From assembly GCA_964650405.1 (NCBI GenBank), contig CAZYTO010000101.1, forward strand, positions 1 to 17,779: a stretch of DNA of 17,779 bases. The letters run 5' to 3'. Under the pieces are notes generated by a model. The model was not told where the DNA came from. It saw only the letters and a program-made list of their open reading frames with translations, and ran no database searches. Positions 6,268-11,862 of the stretch are shown here, piece after piece; positions within the stretch are counted from its first letter, which is position 1, and every line of letters starts with the position of its first letter. The position numbers and the translations under genes were made by a program. Source of the stretch: CAZYTO01 sp964650405 (lineage in GTDB: Bacteria; Acidobacteriota; Thermoanaerobaculia; Gp7-AA8).

Positions 6268-6377
6268 GAACCCCGTGGGTGGGGAATGTTGCATGCGGAA
6301 TGCGTGGTAAACCGCCGCACCATTCCCGGTCCACCTTTTTCCATTCCACCCGGCCAGGCACCGGGATTCGGCATGAC
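6260..6377. repeat. Nested palindromic intergenic element
   Basis: The outer arms (6260-6288 and 6342-6377) are imperfect inverted copies. They share the order GTC(G/A)TGCCGAA(C/T)CCC, then GGGTGG and GAATG. An inner hairpin pairs GGAATG with CATTCC and GTG with CAC around TAAA (about 6297-6326). The overall shape is like a REP/BIME-type palindrome or small mobile palindrome, with no coding content. Confidence 0.6.
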
Positions 6378-6404
6378 GCGGCCGTGTTACGTACTGTTTC
6401 TAAG

Positions 6405-6433
6405 TTGACACACTCCGTCGTTTCGTAGGTAAT
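6405..6433 (+). promoter_or_regulatory. Possible promoter of the AsnC-EamA operon
   Basis: TTGACA (6405-6410) is a perfect -35 box. The best -10 at a 17-base spacing is a poor GGTAAT. A second candidate, TTGACT (6438-6443) with CACATT 17 bases on, would start transcription near the GTG at 6473 and give a leaderless message, which fits the lack of a Shine-Dalgarno there. Confidence 0.35.
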
Positions 6434-6456
6434 CGCCTTGACTTTCCGACGAAACG
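6419..6456. promoter_or_regulatory. Inverted repeat, likely AsnC/Lrp operator
   Basis: CGTTTCGTAGG (6419-6429) and CCGACGAAACG (6446-6456) are inverted copies matching at 10 of 11 positions, separated by 16 bases. They overlap both promoter candidates just upstream of an Lrp/AsnC gene. Autoregulation is common in this family, so this is a natural operator candidate. Confidence 0.5.
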
Positions 6457-6472
6457 AATCCACATTGTCGGC

Positions 6473-6949
6473 GTGGCCGTCGATCTAGATTCTGTTGACC
6501 TTCAGATCCTGACGCTCCTGCACCGGGACGGCCGGGCCTCGGCCACCGAGATCGCCGACCAGGTCGGGCTCTCCCGGCCGGCCGTGGCGGACCGCATCGA
6601 GAAGCTCGAGCGCAATGGCGTCATCCGCGGGCATACCGTCGTCGTCGATCCCTCCGCGCTTGGCAGAGACGTCACCGCCTTCATCGCCGCGCGCAAGGCC
6701 ACCGAGTTGGACGCCAAGGCGTGGAAGGCGTTCCAGCAACTGCTCAAGAGCGACGAGGTGCTCGAGTCGCACACCGTGGCCGGCGACGACTGCTACCTGC
6801 TGAAGGTGCGCACCGGCTCCATCGCTTCGCTCACGGCCATTCTGTCCAAGCTCACAGCGCCGCCGCTTTCCCTGCAGACGCGCACGACCATCGTGCTCGA
6901 GACCCACGTGGAGAAGGTCGGCGGCATCGTTCTCGGGGAGGAGACATGA
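6473..6949 (+). CDS. Lrp/AsnC family transcriptional regulator
   Basis: A 158-residue regulator. The N-terminal winged helix-turn-helix (about 3-55) includes LDSVDLQILTLLHRDGRAS, then TEIADQVGLSRPAVADRIEKL. The C-terminal RAM ligand-binding domain (about 70-145) has VLESHTVAGDDCYLLKVRTG, where amino-acid effectors usually bind. Members form dimers or octamers and control amino-acid metabolism or export. The start is a GTG with no clear ribosome site; the N-terminus fits the family exactly, so leaderless translation is possible. Its TGA overlaps the ATG of the EamA exporter (ATGA, 6946-6949), so the two are translated together and the regulator probably controls the exporter. The effector is unknown. 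Confidence 0.92.
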   Translation: MAVDLDSVDLQILTLLHRDGRASATEIADQVGLSRPAVADRIEKLERNGVIRGHTVVVDPSALGRDVTAFIAARKATELDAKAWKAFQQLLKSDEVLESHTVAGDDCYLLKVRTGSIASLTAILSKLTAPPLSLQTRTTIVLETHVEKVGGIVLGEET

Positions 6950-7884
6950 AATCGGATCGCGCTCTCGCTTTCGCTGCGTTCGCCGTCGTCTGCACCGTGT
7001 GGGGCACGACGTATCTCGGCATCCGCATCGCCGTCGAGACGATTCCGCCCATGCTGCTCTCCGGAATCCGCTACGTCGTCGCCGGGACCATCCTCTTCGC
7101 CATTTCGCGGCTTCGGGGCGACGTCATCCCCGCCGACCGCCGCACGCTCTTTAATGTGGCGCTGGTCGGCGTCCTCATGGTGGCGGGCGGCAACTTCAGC
7201 GTGATCTGGGCCGAGCAGTGGGTCCCGAGCGGCATCGCCGCCCTGCTCGTGGCCACGTCGCCGTTCTGGGCGGCCATCATGGAGCGCCTCCGCACCAACG
7301 GTGAGCGGATCAGCGTCCGGAAGATGCTGGGAATGATCGTCGGCTTCCTCGGCGTGGCCATGCTCGTAACTCCGGGCGGCGGAAACGGCGCTCTCGATCG
7401 CCGCATGCTCCTCGGCGCCCTGGCCATCCAGGGTGGCGCCATTGCATGGCAGTACGGCACCCTCCGCGGCAAGCACCATCTCGGCGGAATCGCTCCCCTC
7501 ATGTCGTCGGCGCTGCAGATGCTCATCGGCGGCGTGTTCATTTCGCTGGCCGGTCTGGCCACCGGCGAGGTGCAACGCTTCGCCATCAACCCGCGAACGC
7601 TGGCGGCACTCGTCTATCTAACCCTGTTCGGCTCCGTGCTCGCGTACACCTCGTACGTCTACGCGCTGAAGCACATGAAGACCACGACCATGTCGCTCTA
7701 CGCCTACGTCAATCCCGTCATCGCCGTGCTCGTCGGCTGGCTGATTCTCCGGGAGAAGCTGACGTGGCTGTCGATCACCGCCATGTGCGTGATCCTGGCC
7801 GGTGTGGCGCTCGTGCAGACGGCACGGAAGCGGCCGCGTCATTTCACGATCGCGGGCGGTGTGGCCACGAAGAAAGCGGCCTGA
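6946..7884 (+). CDS. EamA/DMT-superfamily exporter
   Basis: A 312-residue inner-membrane protein with about ten transmembrane segments in two EamA repeats. The first begins LAFAAFAVVCTVWGTTYLGI with the family's WG-T-Y-G signature, and the second begins near ALAIQGGAIAWQYGTL. LFGSVLAYTSYVYALKHM and the helix YAYVNPVIAVLVGWLIL are typical of the second repeat. Such proteins (RhtA/YdcZ-like, PecM-like) usually export amino acids or other small metabolites. The ATG at 6946 overlaps the end of the Lrp/AsnC gene by four bases. Given an amino-acid-sensing regulator as operon partner, amino-acid export is a fair inference, but the substrate cannot be read from sequence. The C-terminal tail is basic (KRPRHF), consistent with a cytoplasmic end. 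Confidence 0.92.
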   Translation: MKSDRALAFAAFAVVCTVWGTTYLGIRIAVETIPPMLLSGIRYVVAGTILFAISRLRGDVIPADRRTLFNVALVGVLMVAGGNFSVIWAEQWVPSGIAALLVATSPFWAAIMERLRTNGERISVRKMLGMIVGFLGVAMLVTPGGGNGALDRRMLLGALAIQGGAIAWQYGTLRGKHHLGGIAPLMSSALQMLIGGVFISLAGLATGEVQRFAINPRTLAALVYLTLFGSVLAYTSYVYALKHMKTTTMSLYAYVNPVIAVLVGWLILREKLTWLSITAMCVILAGVALVQTARKRPRHFTIAGGVATKKAA

Positions 7885-7932
7885 ACGATTCTCGGACAAC
7901 GCACAATGCCAGCCGGCGAAAGGCGGGAGACT

Positions 7933-7986
7933 GCGAGCAGCGAACGGGAAGACATCCCTTCCCCGGTGTCCCCGCTCGCCGCTCGC
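7933..7986. repeat. Intergenic word-repeat hairpin
   Basis: GCGAGCAGCGAACGGG (7933-7948) and CCCGCTCGCCGCTCGC (7971-7986) are inverted copies with two mismatches. Inner GGGAAG and CTTCCC can also pair. It lies between the exporter and cupin genes (7885-8021) and may end or attenuate transcription. Confidence 0.6.
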
Positions 7987-8010
7987 CGTCCCCCGGCTCG
8001 CCCGCTACAA

Positions 8011-8015
8011 AGGAG
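8011..8015 (+). promoter_or_regulatory. Ribosome binding site deciding the cupin GTG start
   Basis: AGGAG lies six bases before the GTG at 8022, which otherwise has no nearby in-frame ATG. It fixes this non-ATG start. Confidence 0.7.
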
Positions 8016-8021
8016 TGTCGA

Positions 8022-8387
8022 GTGAGTTACCAGGCCGTTTCATTCGCTGAGAAGTTCTCCCGGTTCTCCGAGCAGTACCAGCCGAAGGTCATCGCCCAGA
8101 TGAACGACATCCAGTTCAAGCTGGCGCGCGTGCAGGGCGAGTTCGTCTGGCATTCGCACGAAGAGACCGACGAGACATTCATCGTCCTCGAAGGCAGCCT
8201 GGTCATCGACTTCCGCGATGGCCGCGTCGAGCTCGGGCCGGGCGAGATGTTCGTTGTGCCGAAGGGCAAGGAGCACAAGCCCTCCGCCGCGGACGAATGC
8301 AAGATCATGCTGATCGAACCGGCCGGAACAGTGAATACGGGCACGACGGGCGGCGAACGAACCGCTCCCAACGACGTCTGGATTTGA
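8022..8387 (+). CDS. Single-domain cupin protein
   Basis: A 121-residue small cupin. Motif 1 is visible as FVWHSHEETDETFIVLEG (about 44-61), with the two histidines and glutamate that bind a metal. Motif 2 is GPGEMFVVPKGKEHKP (about 72-87), with the third histidine. Such proteins fold as a six-strand barrel; functions range from metal-dependent isomerases or dioxygenases to binding proteins, and nothing here selects one. The GTG start is supported by AGGAG six bases upstream. The C-terminal tail (AGTVNTGTTGGERTAPNDVWI) resembles the tail of small mannose-6-phosphate-isomerase-like cupins. It is followed after 50 bases by a DUF1223 gene in the same direction. Confidence 0.85.
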   Translation: MSYQAVSFAEKFSRFSEQYQPKVIAQMNDIQFKLARVQGEFVWHSHEETDETFIVLEGSLVIDFRDGRVELGPGEMFVVPKGKEHKPSAADECKIMLIEPAGTVNTGTTGGERTAPNDVWI

Positions 8388-8437
8388 CAGAAACGTGTGA
8401 GGCTTTCGTGATCGAAGTCGCGCATGATCTTCCCGTC

Positions 8438-9190
8438 ATGAAAGCGCGCACGATCGCCTCGCTCATCGCCGGAATGCTGGCCGTCGCCGTCACCGCAGTG
8501 GCGGCAGTCCAGCTCACGAACAATCCTGAGCCGCTGGCGAAGCGGATGGGCTCGACGCCGGTGGTGGTCGAGCTCTTCACCTCCCAGGGCTGCAGCAGTT
8601 GCCCGCCGGCCGATGCCATGCTCGGCGCCATCTCCCACGACGACTCCTTGCGCGGCCGGGTCATTCCGCTGGCGTTCCACGTTGATTACTGGGACCACCT
8701 CGGCTGGCGCGACCCGTTCGCCTCCCACTCCTGGACGCAGCGCCAGATGGCCTACGTGAAGCAGATGAACCTCTCCTCGGCCTTCACGCCGCAACTGGTC
8801 GTGGCCGGGCAGAAGCAGCTCAGCGCCTCGCGTCCCGACGTGCTCGAACAGTCGATCATCGCGGCCTCGCAGACGGCGCCTGTCGGCAAGATCGCCATCG
8901 ACGCCAAGCGCGACGACAAGTCGGTCGTGGCGAACATCACCGCCACCGACGGCGGCAACAGCGATCTCGTTGTGGCGCTCATCGAGTACGGCGTCAGCAC
9001 CAGCGTCGGCGGCGGCGAGAACAAGGGCCGCACCATCGTCAACGACGCCATCGTGCGGGGATTCACGCGCGCCCGCCCCGGCCGCACGACGTTCAAGGTC
9101 GACCCCGACTGGAAGGACCTCGCCGTCGTGGCCTTCTTCCAGGACCGGCAGTCGATGGCCATCACGAACGCGGCCATTACGCCGCTGTAG
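8438..9190 (+). CDS. DUF1223 secreted thioredoxin-like protein
   Basis: A 250-residue protein. The N-terminus MKARTIASLIAGMLAVAVTA is a signal peptide or membrane anchor. It is followed by the DUF1223 hallmark VVVELFTSQGCSSCPPAD (about 42-59), whose CSSC is a thioredoxin-like redox pair. AFHVDYWDHLGWRDPF and FTPQLVVAG (about 75-120) are also typical of the family. It probably acts in the periplasm in thiol-disulfide chemistry, but no substrate is established for the family. An in-frame GTG at 8408 with GAGG just upstream is an alternative start; it would add ten residues ahead of the signal, so the ATG is preferred although it has no clear ribosome site. It likely shares a transcript with the cupin. 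Confidence 0.85.
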   Translation: MKARTIASLIAGMLAVAVTAVAAVQLTNNPEPLAKRMGSTPVVVELFTSQGCSSCPPADAMLGAISHDDSLRGRVIPLAFHVDYWDHLGWRDPFASHSWTQRQMAYVKQMNLSSAFTPQLVVAGQKQLSASRPDVLEQSIIAASQTAPVGKIAIDAKRDDKSVVANITATDGGNSDLVVALIEYGVSTSVGGGENKGRTIVNDAIVRGFTRARPGRTTFKVDPDWKDLAVVAFFQDRQSMAITNAAITPL

Positions 9191-9256
9191 AGGCACCGGT
9201 CGACCAACGGTAGCGCTCGGCTACGGAGGTCGGTGCAGCGCCAGCGCAACGGCGTT

Positions 9257-9286
9257 ACGATCGTGCGTCATGAAGCGCACGATCGT
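9257..9286 (+). promoter_or_regulatory. Perfect hairpin with the start codon in its loop
   Basis: ACGATCGTGCG (9257-9267) and CGCACGATCGT (9276-9286) are perfect inverted copies around the 8-base loop TCATGAAG, which contains the ATG at 9270. In mRNA this 11-bp stem would hide the initiation region while exposing the ATG. No Shine-Dalgarno lies at a normal distance. Confidence 0.55.
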
Positions 9287-10166
9287 TGCTCTCTCCGTCG
9301 CTCTTCCGCTGCTCCTCGCGTGCAAAGAAAAGCCAGACGCCGCGGCGCCGTCGCCTCCGGTCACGACCTCCAGCGCGCCCGCTCCGGCCGCCGCCGCGAC
9401 CGCGAGCACCACGACCGCCCCGACCGCCGCACCGTCGACTGGCACTGCGCCGGACGTCGCGGCTGCCAACGCGCCCGTGCCGGCTCAGGACCTCGAGCTA
9501 TGGTTGCGCGGCGACTACGGCGTGACCGCCGATGCGGGCGGAAAGGTCACGTCGTGGGCGGTCGAAGGCTCTCCGCTGAAGGCCACGCCGTCCCAGCCCG
9601 CCGAACAACCCTCACTCGTCGCCAATGCGATCAACGGCAAGCCGGCGATCCGCTTCGACGGGAAACAGAACACGCTCGAGGTGCCGATGTCGATCGACCC
9701 CAAGGTCGCTCCGCAGTTGACGGTCATCTCCGTCTGGACGAGCGCCACCGCGGAGCGGTCGACGCTGCGGAAGCTCTACGGCGCCGACAACGGCGGTTAC
9801 GATCGTGCCGCGGGCATCGACGACCGCTCCGAGGGCAGCAACTACACCGTCTTCGGCGGCAGCGCGGGTGTCGTCGGCTCCCTGACCTTCACTGCGAACA
9901 CGCCGAACCTGACCGTGGAAAGCTACGATCAGACGCAGAAGAAGCTGAACACCTGGGCGAACGGCGCTGCCAGGAGCAACGTCGAAGCCGAGTACAACGA
10001 GAGCCTCGACCATTTCTTCATCGGCAGCACCGGCCGCGTCTACCACGAGCCGTGGCAGGGCGATCTCGCCGAAATGCTCGTCTATCGCCGCGTGCTCTCG
10101 GACGACGAGCGCAAGAAAGTCGAGGACTACCTGGCGGGGAAGTACGGGCTGAAGCTGACGCGATAG
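9270..10166 (+). CDS. Lipoprotein with a LamG/concanavalin-like domain
   Basis: A 298-residue exported lipoprotein. MKRTIVALSVALPLLLACKE has a lipobox (LLAC, Cys18). Residues about 22-68 are a low-complexity linker of Ala, Pro, Thr and Ser. From about 70 the sequence (LELWLRGDYGVT, VTSWAV, NGKPAIRFDGKQNTLEVP) is typical of LamG/Laminin_G_3-like jelly-roll domains found in surface proteins. It ends with GDLAEMLVYRRVLSDDERKK, the conserved last strand and helix of such domains, and YLAGKYG. It probably binds sugars or protein ligands at the cell surface; no catalytic residues are evident. The start is fixed by the lipoprotein signal, despite no ribosome site. It follows DUF1223 after 79 bases. 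Confidence 0.82.
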   Translation: MKRTIVALSVALPLLLACKEKPDAAAPSPPVTTSSAPAPAAAATASTTTAPTAAPSTGTAPDVAAANAPVPAQDLELWLRGDYGVTADAGGKVTSWAVEGSPLKATPSQPAEQPSLVANAINGKPAIRFDGKQNTLEVPMSIDPKVAPQLTVISVWTSATAERSTLRKLYGADNGGYDRAAGIDDRSEGSNYTVFGGSAGVVGSLTFTANTPNLTVESYDQTQKKLNTWANGAARSNVEAEYNESLDHFFIGSTGRVYHEPWQGDLAEMLVYRRVLSDDERKKVEDYLAGKYGLKLTR

Positions 10167-10183
10167 ACCATCATCGTTAGCGG

Positions 10184-10231
10184 CGCTCTCCGTCGCGGAG
10201 AGCGGAAAGAGGCGGGCGGAATGCCCGCCTC
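10184..10231. terminator. Two back-to-back hairpins, likely bidirectional terminator
   Basis: CGCTCTCCG, loop TCG, CGGAGAGCG (10184-10204) is a perfect 9-bp stem. GAGGCGGGC, loop GGAAT, GCCCGCCTC (10209-10231) is another. They fill the gap between the convergent lipoprotein and msrB genes. The second is flanked by CTTCTC on the plus strand and CTTTCC on the minus strand, short pyrimidine runs rather than full T-tracts. Confidence 0.7.
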
Positions 10232-10248
10232 CTTCTCTTGGTCTTCGA

Positions 10249-10824
10249 CTACTTGTGGGCCGCCTTCGACTTGTCGAAGAGGTGCCCGTACTGGCCGTAG
10301 CCCTCGGCTTCGAGGCGGTCGGCCGGGATGAAGCGGAGTGCCGCGGAGTTCATGCAATAGCGCTTGCCGGTCGGCGCCGGGCCGTCGTCGAAGACGTGCC
10401 CGAGGTGGGAGTCGGCGTGCTTCGAGCGGACCTCGGTGCGGACCATCCACAGCTTGCGGTCGGTCTTCTCCACGATGTTGCCGCGCTCGAGGACGCGGAT
10501 GAACGACGGCCAGCCGGTGCCGGAGTCGAACTTGTCGGTCGAGCTGAAGAGCGGCTCGCCGGAGACGACGTCGACGTAGATGCCCGGCTCATGGTTGTTC
10601 CAGTACTCATTGTCGAAGGCGCGCTCCGTCTCTTCGTGCTGCGTGACCTCGTACTGGATCGGCGTCAGCTTCTGGCGAAGCTCGGCATCCGAGGGCTTGT
10701 TGGCATTGGCCTTCACAGGCTGGTCTCCTTTCCCGCCGCTCTGGGCAAAGACCAGGACGACGGCGGCGACGGTGATGATGAGAATGATGGCAATCCGTGT
10801 AGCGGACAAGAGGGTACGTGACAT
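10249..10824 (-). CDS. msrB: Exported peptide methionine-(R)-S-oxide reductase
   Basis: A 191-residue MsrB that reduces the R epimer of methionine sulfoxide in proteins. Residues about 9-28 form a signal anchor, so it works outside the cytoplasm. The domain (about 45-170) has PIQYEVTQHEETERAF, FDSGTGWPSF, HADSHLGHVFDD and the catalytic RYCMNSAALRF, with Cys157. Cys157 is the only cysteine in the protein: both zinc-binding CxxC pairs are absent, and the usual resolving cysteine in SGCGWPSF is Thr103. It therefore looks like a zinc-free one-cysteine form. GAGGAG with six bases before the ATG at 10824 supports the start. It converges on the lipoprotein gene across a double hairpin. The electron donor cannot be inferred. 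Confidence 0.92.
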   Translation of the reverse strand: MSRTLLSATRIAIILIITVAAVVLVFAQSGGKGDQPVKANANKPSDAELRQKLTPIQYEVTQHEETERAFDNEYWNNHEPGIYVDVVSGEPLFSSTDKFDSGTGWPSFIRVLERGNIVEKTDRKLWMVRTEVRSKHADSHLGHVFDDGPAPTGKRYCMNSAALRFIPADRLEAEGYGQYGHLFDKSKAAHK

Positions 10825-10984
10825 GAGTGTTCTCCTCGCGAGATAGCAAACCGCACCCGAGGCGCGGCTGTTTCAACGAGACATAACTTCGGCCGGATCT
10901 GTCACGCGAGTATCACGGCGGAATGGCGTTTTCGCTGAAAACTTCCGGCGACGCCACGGAAGCGCCCGGCCCGCCACGGCAACC

Positions 10985-11036
10985 GGCCGGCCGGGCAACC
11001 CCAGCCACCCTGCAACCCCGTAACCCAGCAATCCGA
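10985..11036. repeat. Intergenic AACCC word repeat
   Basis: Loose repeats of GCAACCCC- and GTAACCCAGC-like words follow a short CCGGCCGGCCGG palindrome (about 10983-10995), resembling the words at 2609-2660. The remaining msrB upstream region (10825-10984) shows no clear promoter. Confidence 0.35.
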
Positions 11037-11047
11037 TTTGAAGAATT

Positions 11048-11092
11048 ACTTGCGTAACTCCGTGCACAACAGTATAACTTCCGTAAGTCCAT
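11048..11092 (+). promoter_or_regulatory. 16-bp direct repeats over the promoter
   Basis: ACTTGCGTAACTCCGT (11048-11063) and ACTTCCGTAAGTCCAT (11077-11092) match at 13 of 16 positions with starts 29 bases apart. They cover the -35 and -10/start region of the promoter candidate and could be operator half-sites. Confidence 0.4.
11050..11078 (+). promoter_or_regulatory. Sigma-70-like promoter
   Basis: TTGCGT (11050-11055), a 17-base spacer and TATAAC (11073-11078) make the best promoter match seen in the window. The region is AT-rich in a GC-rich background and lies 33 bases before the ATG at 11111. Confidence 0.6.
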
Positions 11093-11110
11093 CAGAGGAG
11101 GCAGAGGCCC

Positions 11111-11653
11111 ATGGGTTTGCTCGATGACGTAGATCACGTCCTGCAGGACATTGAAGAAGCAAAGCAGCAGTTCGACGACATCCTCCCGCAGAGCGGCTGG
11201 AATGCCGACCTCGTGGAGCTCGGCGTCTCCGTCGGTAAGGTCTTCGGGTTCCGCATCCTGCGCTCCACGGAGACCGGCTTCCCGCACCTGGAGCTGACGT
11301 TCACCGACCGCGGCGTCTACACGTTCAACGGGAAGAAGGTGCTCGGCGGCACGAACGCGACGTACTCCGGATTTCTCGACAGGAGCCTCGTCTTCTACGG
11401 CCAGGGCAACGGGATGTCCGTGGCCCTGACCAAGCCGGAGCGCTGCTATTCGACCTGGCTGACGGAAGGAACGGCCAACCTGCAACCCACGCTCACCGGG
11501 GCCGGGATCTACCGCGGGTCGATCCTCTACCGGTGGGACGGCGCGTTCGCGGAGTTGAACGGCGTACCGGCCATCTTCCAGCTCCAGATCAACGACCTCG
11601 GGATCACATTCGGCAAGATCTGGCGCTGGAACACGGCGACCCAGGCGGCGTGA
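11111..11653 (+). CDS. Protein of unknown function, beta-rich
   Basis: A 180-residue protein I do not recognise. It begins with an amphipathic helical stretch (LLDDVDHVLQDIEEAKQQFDDIL, about 3-25). A predicted beta-rich part then has many short hydrophobic-aromatic strands: GVYTFNGKKVL, LVFYGQGNGMSVAL, GIYRGSILYRWDG and PAIFQLQIND. It has no signal peptide, membrane segment or obvious catalytic motif, and a single cysteine (in RCYSTWL). A purine-rich AGAGGAGGCAGAGG precedes the ATG, and a good promoter lies 33 bases upstream, so it appears to be a well-expressed single-gene unit. It might be a lipid- or ligand-binding barrel, but that is only a shape-based guess. Confidence 0.75.
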   Translation: MGLLDDVDHVLQDIEEAKQQFDDILPQSGWNADLVELGVSVGKVFGFRILRSTETGFPHLELTFTDRGVYTFNGKKVLGGTNATYSGFLDRSLVFYGQGNGMSVALTKPERCYSTWLTEGTANLQPTLTGAGIYRGSILYRWDGAFAELNGVPAIFQLQINDLGITFGKIWRWNTATQAA

Positions 11654-11710
11654 CGGGCCTGCACCTCAAGTCGGAAAGGCTCGTCCTCGCGGAAGGCTGC
11701 AAGGTCGTTC

Positions 11711-11759
11711 GGCTGAAAAGCCCTGGCAACCCGTGGTTCCCTTGCCAGCCTTTTCAGCC
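11711..11759 (+). terminator. Long hairpin after the unknown gene
   Basis: GGCTGAAAAG (11711-11720) and CTTTTCAGCC (11750-11759) pair perfectly, and CTGGCAA with TTGCCAG extends the stem inward. It lies 57 bases after the stop at 11653. There is no T-run, but stem length favours a terminator-like role. The words resemble the AGCCTTTCAGCC run at 16473-16502. Confidence 0.5.
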
Positions 11760-11805
11760 TTCCGGTCGTCATGTTCATTGCTTCGATCAGACATTCGGTG
11801 CAAGA

Positions 11806-11833
11806 GCCGGCCGTGACGGAGATTACGGCCGGC
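11806..11833 (+). promoter_or_regulatory. Hairpin in the L,D-transpeptidase leader
   Basis: GCCGGCCGT (11806-11814) and ACGGCCGGC (11825-11833) are perfect inverted copies around a 10-base loop, ending 29 bases before the ATG at 11863. It could be a leader structure or the end of the previous transcript. Confidence 0.4.
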
Positions 11834-11862
11834 ATCCGGCCCCGGCGCTAAAATGCCGTTTC

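Noticed and set aside
8027..9196. Long minus-strand open frame opposite the cupin and DUF1223 genes
   Set aside because: A GC-driven antisense shadow with low-complexity His/Arg/Asp-rich sequence; the plus-strand genes have clear domains.
10825..10984. Promoter for msrB
   Set aside because: TTGAAA on the minus strand has no -10 at a usual distance; nothing convincing could be assigned.
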